A stretch of 64,000 nucleotides of DNA from Marsupella aquatica (Eukaryota > Marchantiophyta), in assembly GCA_973895155.1 (NCBI GenBank), contig OZ316894.1:14012001-14076000 (forward strand), read 5' to 3'. Below, in pieces: positions 56,090-64,000 of the stretch. Both the position numbers and the translations under genes were made by a program. The notes below the pieces were generated by a model. The model searched no databases. It was not told the DNA's origin and saw only the letters and a program-made list of their open reading frames with translations. Positions within the stretch are counted from its first letter, which is position 1, and every line of letters starts with the position of its first letter.

Positions 56090-57770
56090 GGACTAGCTCA
56101 ATAGTTACCTGTGCATAGCACAAAAGATGTGGTATAATCACTCTCTCCTAGTGCTGGGCAAGATGATAAAAAAGTTTACCCACTTTTGTTATGTAGGACA
56201 TGCTATTGCACACAAAATGTTGTTACATAAAAGACTAGCTCAATACCCGTGCATTGCACAAAAGATGTCGTGACGGCCAAGATGTTTTTGAGAACAAAAG
56301 ATGTCATGTCGGTCAAGAGGTTGTTGAGAAGAAAGATGACGTGTCGGCCAAGAGGTCATTGAGAAGAAAGATGTTGTGTCGCCCAAGATGTCGGTGAGAA
56401 CAAAAGATGTCGTGTCGCCCAAGATGTCGTTGAAAACAAAATATGTCGGTGAGAACAAAAGATGTCGTGTCGGCCAAGAAGTTGATTGATGAGAACAAAA
56501 GATGTCGTGTCGGCCAAGAGATTGTTGAGAAGAAAGATGTCATCTCGGCCAAGAGGTTGTGGAAGAAATAGAGGTGGTGTTGCCAATGATGTCGTAACGC
56601 GTTATGCCAAAGGTTTTGTTAAGTATAACAATGTTGTTAAGTACAAAATAGCTCAATACCTATACGTTGCACAAAAGATATCGTGTCGCCCAAGATGTCG
56701 TGGAGTACAACCATGTTGTTAAGAACAATGAAATTGTTTTGCCAGTTCAAAGATGTAGTTATGTGAAAGACGTTGTCAAGCCCGTTGTCAAGTAAAAGAC
56801 GCAGTTAAGAAAAAAGAAGTCATTTTGCCAAACATGTCGTTAAGTAAATAGTTGTCGTCAAGTAAAAAATTGGCATAACTAACAAAAAAGAAGTCGTTTT
56901 GTCAAAGATGTTGTTATGTGAAAGATGTCATGAATAAAAAGATGATGTGGTGCCAAATGATTTGTTATGTGAAAGATATTGTGAAGTAAAAAGATGTTGT
57001 CAAGTAAAAGTGTGCCCTTCGCCAGACACCTTGCCATCAACGTCAGTGCCATGATCTTTACTATGTCTTTAGACCTTATCATTGTTTATTTTTTGGCAGT
57101 GAAAATGGCACAAAAAATGAATGTAAAAAATCATCCTAAATATTGGGAGAATTATTGTTTTATTTGATTAGTGTATGCAGTCCCTTATTGATTAAAATAG
57201 TATCTGAAATTTAACTCCTACCAATATTACACTAAACTATGCACTATCTCACTCTATTGAGTATCTACACCTTATTGAGTATGTACAATATTTTCTCCTT
57301 ATCCTTCATGTTGTGCATTGTGTTAGTGACGCCCCATTTGATTCCTCCTACTTGGACATTGGCGTGACTCTTTTTCATTCATACTAAACTAAAATGTATT
57401 TATTTATATTCCTTCCTTCTACCAGATTTTCTTATTTTTTGTGCCCTGCAAATTTGAATGGCGACCACGGCAGAAAAGGTGCAACCTTGTATTATAGAAG
57501 TTAATAGCTCGATACCTGTGTGTAAACTTTTCCATAAAAGATGTTGTTAAGTAAACATATGTAGTGGCATCAGAGATGTCGTTAAATAAAAATATGTCAT
57601 TGTGTAAAAGATGTCATGGCGTAAAAGATGTTGTTAATAGGTAAAATACTGTGGCATAAAAGATGTTGTTAAGTATTAAAAAGATGACATTATGTCAAAG
57701 ATGTGATTAGGCCAATTGAAATATGTGGGTAAGTAATGAGACATCCTTAGTAAAAGGTGTTGTCAAGTAA
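56090..57770. repeat. Degenerate AAAGATGTCGT-type repeat field
   Basis: From about 56264 to 56580 units of 35-45 bp repeat with AAAGATGTCGTGTCGGCCAAGA-like cores and GTTGTTGAGAA links. Looser derivatives (AAAAGATGTTGTTAAGTAA) continue to 57770. Four times the field restarts with a TAGCTCAATACC(C/T)GTGCATTGCAC-like head: near 56094, 56236, 56649 and 57504. Long minus-strand frames here (for instance 56552-56313) only reflect the repeat. Confidence 0.65.
57461..57500 (+). repeat. Dispersed 40-bp module, copy 1
   Basis: GCGACCACGG, a short A-rich run, then GCAACCTTGTATTATAG. Matching copies lie at 58427-58465 and 58756-58795. Copies 1 and 3 are also preceded by similar T-rich sequence with TTCATTC, ACTAAACT and TATTCCTTCCT, so the repeated unit is larger than the module. 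Confidence 0.55.
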
Positions 57771-57819
57771 AATAAGAAAATTCCAATAATTTTGGAGATG
57801 AGTTAGGGCAGAGGATTGT

Positions 57820-58330
57820 TGCATTTTGTCAGGCCGGCCTCCATGCGCAAGGACAAAAAAAAACCCAGTAGGAACCCGGTTCTTGGTCTAGGCATGAGTC
57901 TGAGTCTGAAACGCAAGACAGAGTCCAAGGGCGAGACTGAGTCCAGGCAAGGGCAAGACCAAGTCCAGGCAAGGGCGAGGGCGGGGATCGGGTGGGTCAT
58001 CGAGGCAGGGTTTTAGGGTTGAGTGGGGGAGGGCGAGGAGGGAGAGTCAGGGCAAAAGGGGAGAGCGGGGTTAGAGAGGCAAGAGGGCGAGAGGCCGGGG
58101 GAGCGGGGTTTGGAGGCAGGAGGGGCAGAGGGAGTCGGGAGGAGGGGCCGCAAGGTGGGAAGGCAAAAGGGGGCTGGGAGGCAGAGGGCGGAGCCAGCCA
58201 GCCCTGCCCCAAGCCAGCCAGCCAGTCAGCGTGGGCGGCCGCGAGCTGGGCAGGGCTGGCCGGCGACGGGGGGGTGAGGATCACAACTTGCAGCGGCTTG
58301 GTGCTGACTTTGCGGCACTGCAATCCAAGT
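57820..58330. other. Purine/GC-rich block
   Basis: An abrupt change to G-rich sequence (GAGGGCGAGGAGGGAGAG-like words, then GCCAGCCAGCC near 58195). Frames are open on both strands because of composition (Gly/Arg/Glu on plus, Pro/Ala/Ser on minus). I see no gene. It resembles a low-complexity island inside the repeat field. Confidence 0.5.
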
Positions 58331-58426
58331 GACAGCTTGAGTTTCCACTTGAGTTTTTTTGTCTTATTGGTTTAATTTTTTCCAGTTTTGATTTTTTTCA
58401 CCCAAAACGGCCGGGCAATTTTGAAA

Positions 58427-58465
58427 GACGACCATGGTATAAATTGGTGCCATAGGGTGTTATAG
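58427..58465 (+). repeat. Dispersed 40-bp module, copy 2
   Basis: GACGACCATGGTATAAATTGG followed by GTTATAG, a diverged copy of the module at 57461 and 58756. Confidence 0.45.
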
Positions 58466-58755
58466 TTTTTGATAGTTATCACAAAAATTATGGAAGATAA
58501 ATATTACATTTTTGACTTGCATTGAAAACAACATCTTGTTCTCACTTATGCATTGATGGAAAGTAGAGGGATCTATATTGATCCTTGTGCTTGCATGGGC
58601 TTATTTACTAATCATTTCCCTTTTTAGTCGTCTCATTTCACTGTTTCCTTTTTGCAGAGTGTTCCTTCCCCTTTCATTCACACTAAACTTTATTATCTTT
58701 TATTTATTCCTTCCTCTTTTGCTGGAATCTTTTTTTGGACACTCTATATTTGAAT

Positions 58756-58795
58756 GACGACCACGGTATAAAAGGGCGCAACCTTGTATTATAGT
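58756..58795 (+). repeat. Dispersed 40-bp module, copy 3
   Basis: CGACCACGGTATAAAAGG followed by GCGCAACCTTGTATTATAG. It is the copy whose TATAAAAGG word looks most like a TATA box. Preceded by the same T-rich lead as copy 1. Confidence 0.5.
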
Positions 58796-59128
58796 TTAGG
58801 ATGTCAATACTCAAAAGATATAATTGCATAGAAAATGATATTTATGCAAAAGATCTCATTGTGCAAAAAAATATAGTGAAAAAACACTATTATTTGAAAG
58901 AATATATTGTGCAAAGATTTAGTTGCATAAAGAGGTAGTTCCACTAAAGAAATTGTTCTGTTTAGTGTTTAATTGCATAAACTATGTTGTGCAAAAGATG
59001 TAGTTGAGTAAATAATCATTGAGCATAATAAATTGGATGACAATTTACAAAGTGAAAGAAAAACATAATAAAAATTGAAAAGTGAAGAGAATACATATGA
59101 TGAAGTCTTTATTCATTTCAGTAAAGAC

Positions 59129-59287
59129 GAGGGATTTGCTTGGTGGGACCCCAAATGAAAATGTTTTACTTGATAGGACCCCTGAGTGATCCACACCGTT
59201 GATTTACCTTGAATAGACGGACCTAAACTTTCAAGGGTCCAATTAAGTAAAACATTTTCATTTGGGGTCCCACCAAGCAAATCTCTC
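59129..59287. mobile_element. Small foldback MITE, about 159 bp
   Basis: The left arm GAGGGATTTGCTTGGTGGG continues through ACCCCAAATGAAAATGTTTTACTT. The right arm is its inverse, ending GCAAATCTCTC. The arms are about 55 bp with few mismatches around a loop of about 45 bp. Nearly the whole element would fold into one hairpin. No target duplication was seen. Confidence 0.75.
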
Positions 59288-59439
59288 TTGTCCTACCATA
59301 CTTGCTTGTACTTGAGAGGCAAAAGGGGAGATGGCCCACCTGAGCTTGTTGAGCGACAATGACCAGCCATATTACAAGAATTGTAACAGTGTATGGTCAA
59401 TTCTGTCCTGTGTATCTTTCATTTTGTCCTGGAGCCATC

Positions 59440-60300
59440 AATCAGATTTTGAGAAAACAGTGGATCCAATGGAAGGAGAGTCCAAATTTCAGTGATTTAA
59501 GTACATACTTGCATTGTCCAAGATAATGAGCTAACCCATATTCTACAGTGAGCTCAACTGGCCATCTTCTATCTAGGAAAGTTTTCTTCAGTGGTCTGAT
59601 TGCACTCTTCTCTGAAACCTTCATAGGTAGACAGCTTATCAGGCTCGTTTCTGGTCCTTTCAGCCCCTTGATACATTCCTTTCTCATCCTTGTGTTTCAA
59701 ATTTTCATCACAGGAAACTGAAAACATGGGGATTGATTCCTTTCTCATCAGTGTGTTTCAGCTTCCAATGAAATTCACCGGGTTTGTGTTCTACAACAAA
59801 AATGTTCACATGGTGTGTGTCAACATTCAAGATAATTCCTTAAAGAATGCAAATTTTGGCATCTCGTTCCTTTCGGATATGAACTTGTGACAGAAGCTAC
59901 CACCATTCTTTTTCAAGAACCTGCGATTTCTTTGGGGTGCTGTAATCTTATGTAGTGTGGTAAACCATTGTGAATGTGCTCAACTAGAAAGGGACCGCAA
60001 GCCAAGGCATGAAGGCAACCAGAATCAACCCAGCCCCCAATCCCAGCTGCATAGTAGATAACGGCAAGCCATCCAAGAGGAAGGTCAGCACAGAAATTCA
60101 GCAAGACAATTGTTTATGCTCTTAAACTCAAAGTCCCAACCAGTGTACATTACTAAGCTGGCTCTTTGCTAGGAGCTGATCAAATGCGATCCAATTCAGC
60201 AAAACAATACAGCTTAACGAGAATCCGCACCTACTCAAGAAGGGAAGTAGCATGGGCATAATGTGATTTTCACATCCAAGATCCACAAAAAAGTCATCGA
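59440..60300 (-). pseudogene. Unidentified minus-strand coding remnants
   Basis: Protein-like frames on the minus strand: RRWPVELTVEYGLAHYLGQC at about 59580-59500, and a hydrophobic stretch (LGWLAVIYYAAGIGGWVDSG) at about 60080-60000 within a 63-codon frame. Near 60300-60230 VDLGCENHIMPMLLPFLS can be read. They do not join through obvious splice sites, and I do not recognise the family. Possibly a decayed host gene or transposon gene. Confidence 0.2.
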
Positions 60301-60510
60301 CCATTGCATTGATCCCAAAATAAATTCCATCACATTAAAATGGCCCTCAGATGTGCAAACTTGAACTGATCAGATCACCCGTTGCTGCACGTTGTGTTCT
60401 CCCATTCTCGAGATTGCCAAATTTGGAAATAATTCCTCTGAAACATAGTCTCTCATAATTCTGAATGGTGGGGAGATTCCAGAATCAAAAAATCTGTGGC
60501 ATCGAGTTTT

Positions 60511-60858
60511 TGTTAGGATTTACTCTTAGGTCTAGAGTTACGACTGTACCATAGTTAAGGCTAACCTTAGTCACAGACTTGGTTAGGTTAGTCATGCTGT
60601 GCACACTCTATAACCAAGTGGTGTTTGCTTGGAGAGTGGGACTCAGGCTCATTGTTACGGAGGTAGTTGAGAGATAGAGGGAGCTTGCGTTGTGGATGCT
60701 TGGTATGGCCGGTCGACCTAGAGTGCAGTAAAGCTCATGTGTGTTCCCGTGGACATAGCCTCATGTGGAGGTGAACCACGTATCTCTCTATGTTGACTCT
60801 TGTGCGTTGGATGGTTCATGGGCTTGCCGTTGCGATTGTCGTGAGTCTATGATCAGCA
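60511..60858 (+). mobile_element. Solo LTR related to the window's Copia
   Basis: 348 bp from TGTTAGGATTTACTCTTAGG to ATGATCAGCA, with the duplication GTTTT at 60506-60510 and 60859-60863. The 3' half shares GGCTCATTGTTA, GTGTGTTCCCGTGGAC and GGTGAACCACGTATCTC with the 439-bp LTRs. The 5' half differs: the GGTACAAC array is missing. No internal region remains, so it arose by recombination between two LTRs. Confidence 0.88.
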
Positions 60859-61023
60859 GTTTTGACAAGTGTCTTTCAATGGTGATTACATGGTTACCAT
60901 ATGTGGTTTAACATAACTATCCATGTGTAGACTTGTCAAATGGTTTGGTTGATTATCAAGTGGTTTGGTTAATTGTGTTGAGCAATTCATCCAATCATTT
61001 AAAATATACACACGGTATACACG

Positions 61024-61230
61024 CACTAGAAGAAAACGTCCCCTTTTGAGACCCTATGCTTTGTGACTTTAGGGAGACTTTCAAAAATACATGACTCCAA
61101 GTTTAGGGGAGTCATTGTTGTTACATTTTATCAACTGATTTTTGGGGGATATTTGTGAAAGTCATTCCTACAACTTCTGATAAAGTAGCAATTGTAACAC
61201 TAGTAGGGCAGTCATATGTAAGTTGAATAA
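61024..61230 (+). mobile_element. Left terminus of a second CACTA-like element
   Basis: CACTAGAAGAAAACGTCCCC is followed by repeated words GGGAGACTTT, CATGACTCC, GGGGAGTCATTG and AAAGTCATTCC in both orientations, the layout of CACTA ends. A matching right end was not found before 64000, so the element may extend beyond the window. The words differ from those of the 24565-41120 element, so it belongs to another family. Confidence 0.5.
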
Positions 61231-62328
61231 GCTACTCTCCATTACGGCATTCTGAAATAGAGTGCAAGAAGGATTACATGCACTCTAGACATCACGGAAT
61301 GTTCCATTTACAACCCTTGACTTGCAACTTGCAGAGTCGGGAGCACTAGGTGCACATAGAAGGAATGGGGGTTTAGGGTTGCAGAACTAGTTAAATGTCT
61401 TCATGTCAAGAGCATTGTAGCTAGTTATCCTAGCTAGCCTAATTAAACGTGCATGGGAGTACTTGCCTCTATAATAGTAAGTCTTATGCTGCTCAATGGA
61501 TTCCTTAGAGTTCATGGGCAACTTTGACAAGAATATTGGGGTGATATCATTTTCAATTCAGGGCTAAAGTAGTGTCTGGCCCCCATTCTTTGTCCACCCT
61601 CCTAAGTGGCATGTGTAAGGGTTAATTTACAGTTGCGTTCTAAGAGGTTACAGTTGCTTTCATTTAATCTTTGCTCACAAAGTGTCGTGTCCAATTTGCT
61701 TTAGGGTACTAACATGTGTATCAACGGCTCATGTCAACGCAAAGTGGTCGAGGGGGTTTGGTTCACTAAGTGTCACTAAGTGTTAAGGTATGCTTTGTGC
61801 GTGAGTGTGCCTTTGGACACGAGTTTAGGGTGCGCGGGTTTTGTTTAGGGTTTAAACACGCCAGTAGAGTGCAAAGTTCAGTTCAATGTGCGTGGGAACT
61901 CGGAGGGTTTTGTTTCAGAAAAACTCACTTGTCCATTACGGGGACATTCGTCGTGCCTGAAGGTCGTCACATTGTGCGCGGTCTCACAAAGTGGGGAGTG
62001 TGCTTCGCGATCGGGGCAGTTCCTTCGCGTAGGGGAGTTTTGCGCTTGAAGCTTGAAGGTTTACCTTCAAAGCTCTAGAGCATTCAAGCTGAGAGGGCGA
62101 CCGGCTTGCGGAGTGGAGAGGTGAGCTGTAGTGGACGATGAGCTCTAGGACTGGGAGGAGCTATGGGCGGGCAGGAGCTGCAATTTGGGAGCTGCTCTGG
62201 CCGCCGGTCTGGCCGAGGAGCTACGAGCGGAGAGCAGCTGGAGTGGAGCTCGAGCGGAGTGGAGCTGGAGTGGAGTGCTTCTGTCACACACTGCTGAGGA
62301 TTGCTACGTAGCTTCAGTTTGGGCGGCG
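61231..62328. other. Interval without a supported gene
   Basis: Only short frames. The plus-strand frame at 61770-62078 (102 codons) has no motif and begins from a non-AUG region. If the terminus at 61024 is real, this is the left arm of that element. Confidence 0.3.
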
Positions 62329-62560
62329 GTGCGAGCAGAGGTGCTGAGAGCGGCTCAGGTGCCAAAGGAGGTGGTGCGAGCGGAGGTGCGAGCGGAGGTG
62401 CTGAGAGCGGCTCAGGTGCCAAAGGAGGTGCTGAGAGCGGAGGTGCGAGCGGAGGTTCTGAGAGCGGCTCAGGTGCCAAAGGAGGTGCTAAGAGCGGAGG
62501 TGCGAGTGGAGGTGCGAGCGGATGTGCTAAGAGCGGAGGTGGTAAGAGAGGTGCTATTGG
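62329..62560. repeat. GC-rich minisatellite, 57-bp unit
   Basis: About three and a half copies of a 57-bp unit built from GGAGGTGCGAGC, GCTGAGAGCGGCTCAGGTG and CCAAAGGAGGTG words. All copies share CTCAGGTGCCAAAGGAGG. The length is a multiple of 3, so frames stay open on both strands (Gly/Ala/Ser-rich, Val/Arg/Ala-rich, Pro/Ala/Leu-rich). I treat these as a by-product. Confidence 0.8.
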
Positions 62561-64000
62561 ATCACTGAGAAGGCTACAACCTCTCTATCTTATTCCTACT
62601 ATCTGGCGGTTGCAGTTGGAAGGAGGGTCGAGTGGCGAACATTTTGTCAGTTGAGGACTCAGCTACGGGTTTGTCATTTCCTAGAGCTCAATCGCTTGCT
62701 ACTAAGACTACTGTTGCTGCAATTGCAAGTTGCTTGATCATGAGCTACCTAGCTCCATTGTGAGTTGCCTCCCTATTCTCCTTGTTCTCCCTGTCTCCCC
62801 CTTGCTTGCAGTTACTATCGCCAGGAAGAATGTGTTTGGCCAAGATGCTAGATTGTGACTTGTCTTCTTGCTTCTAGCTCGTGTATATGCTCGCATCCGT
62901 GGGGGTTCCTCGAGTTTGAGTCTGCAGAGGAAGAGTCTATCATAGTCTAATTAAATGTGGGCCATATTACTCTGGTCAATGAATGAGTTCCCTGGAAATA
63001 GAACCTCTCTGATTATAGAGGTGTGATTTGGTCAGAATTTTTTCCCCTCTCATTGTATCCACTGATGCCAACTCACTTTCATCACCTCAATTCTGAACAA
63101 TGAGCGTAGTCTCAGGCTCCATACTGCCTATACTGAATGGTCTAGTTGCGATGTCCACCTCGGCTGAAGTGAGCTCTGACTTGGAGCCTTAACATTTGTG
63201 TTCTGTGGGGCTGATTAGAGTTGGTTCCGTCCAGAAGCTGCTCTACTGAAGTGATAGAGCTCCGGCTTGGAGGTGGATCTTCACTTTTTTGTGGGTCTGA
63301 GTGACTTCTGTCTAGCTGGGCTTAGCTGAGTCAGTAATACATTCAAAAGAGGTGAGTATCCCTGACCAACATTTATTTACTCTTGACCACGCCAAACTAA
63401 TGGCGCTTCAATTTGAACTTTCTAAGTCTGACTGCTGACTCCGCTCCTTAAAACCTACCTTAATTATATTCATGTCTTTCTTTTGTGCATGCGCATAATG
63501 TCTTTCATTCAGTTTAACATTAAATGTGAGACAGGGCTGCATCCAGCTCTTCTAGATGACAAGAAGGCATTGATCAGTTGCTTTTTGATCTTTCCTCACC
63601 AAACAAGAAATCTTTCTTACAAGAAACCTGTCTTACAAGAAATCCAGCCTGGCCGAGAAGCTGCAAGTGGGGAGGATGTCTGTAGAAATTTGTAAGGAGT
63701 GGTTTGTCTCACAATGCCATTGTTGATGAAACCTTGCTTCTGCTGATGAAACCTTGCTTCTTCTTAATCCAATGCTTGCTGCCTTGTTACAACGTTTGTC
63801 TAGTTGACCGCTTCAGTGCCTATTCTTCATTTCCTGTTGTTCCATTTTTGGAAATTTATGCTTAAGGAACCTGCATTTCCTTCCCTGTCCCCATGCTATC
63901 TCCACTGCACCTTCCACTGCTAGCTATGTTGATTCCTTCCACTGCTAGCTCTAGACAATGATGCAGTCCAAATGCTGATCAGTCTCACTGGGGGTGCCGG
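62561..64000. other. Right end of the window, no gene seen
   Basis: Frames are short. A small direct repeat lies at 63728-63765 (TGATGAAACCTTGCTTCT, twice) and another at 63911-63950 (CCTTCCACTGCTAGCT, twice). Confidence 0.35.

Noticed and set aside
57816-58375. Gly/Arg-rich and Pro-rich frames in the GC-rich block
   Set aside because: Open on both strands through composition only; no motif, no splice context.
62084-62654. Proline-rich (minus) and glycine-rich (plus) proteins over the 57-bp repeat
   Set aside because: Low-complexity frames imposed by a repeat unit divisible by 3; no conserved flanking domain.
1-64000. CRISPR arrays, bacterial operons, ribosomal or transfer RNA genes
   Set aside because: No spaced palindromic array, no rRNA core words and no complete tRNA cloverleaf were seen; gene structure is eukaryotic.

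Overview
The window is nuclear DNA of a land plant. It has spliced genes with GT-AG introns, a farnesyltransferase alpha-subunit gene, a SAMBA-like small gene (a plant-specific cell-cycle protein family), a C2-type phospholipase D, and plant-type Copia, CACTA, MULE and hAT elements. The lineage cannot be fixed from the sequence alone. About one tenth is host gene; most of the rest is transposon in various states of decay.

Layout. 1-700: minisatellite of alternating 54-bp units. 835-4704 (minus): a six-exon MULE transposase with a SWIM finger, broken by one frameshift and one stop. 5.4-8.3 kb: two foldback (inverted-repeat) elements, the larger carrying a tRNA-like SINE head in both arms. 8.8-9.2 kb: remnant of a minus-strand LTR element with its primer-binding site. 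12.16-15.2 kb (minus): two intact host genes in tandem, SAMBA-like then FTA (PPTA-repeat alpha subunit of farnesyl/geranylgeranyl transferase), 136 bp apart. 15.2-19.5 kb: old repeats, no gene seen.

19.55-47.29 kb is a three-level nest. The oldest layer is an unidentified minus-strand multi-exon coding element (47.29 to 44.73 kb, continuing at 22.09 to 19.55 kb). A Copia retrotransposon (22094-44728, target duplication TAATT, two 439-bp LTRs) landed in it. A 16.6-kb CACTA transposon (24565-41120, target duplication ATG) then landed in the Copia pol region. The CACTA encodes a TNP2-type transposase and a TNP1/Transposase_24-type protein. Upstream of these, on the same strand, it carries three non-transposase genes: an EDM2-like triple PHD/zinc-cluster protein, a tandem-BRCT protein and an F-box-like protein. 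This cargo is the most interesting content of the window. EDM2-type PHD proteins act in plants on transcription through transposon heterochromatin, so a transposon-borne version could influence silencing; that is inference.

47.97-48.79 kb: a hAT-type non-autonomous element with an 8-bp target duplication. 49.93-55.65 kb (minus): a complete ten-exon phospholipase D (863 aa, C2 plus two HKD motifs) with a TATA box upstream. 56-60 kb: degenerate repeats, a small foldback MITE and unidentified coding remnants. 60511-60858: a solo LTR related to the Copia, with target duplication GTTTT. At 61024 a second CACTA-like terminus opens and may run out of the window; a 57-bp GC-rich minisatellite lies at 62.3-62.56 kb.
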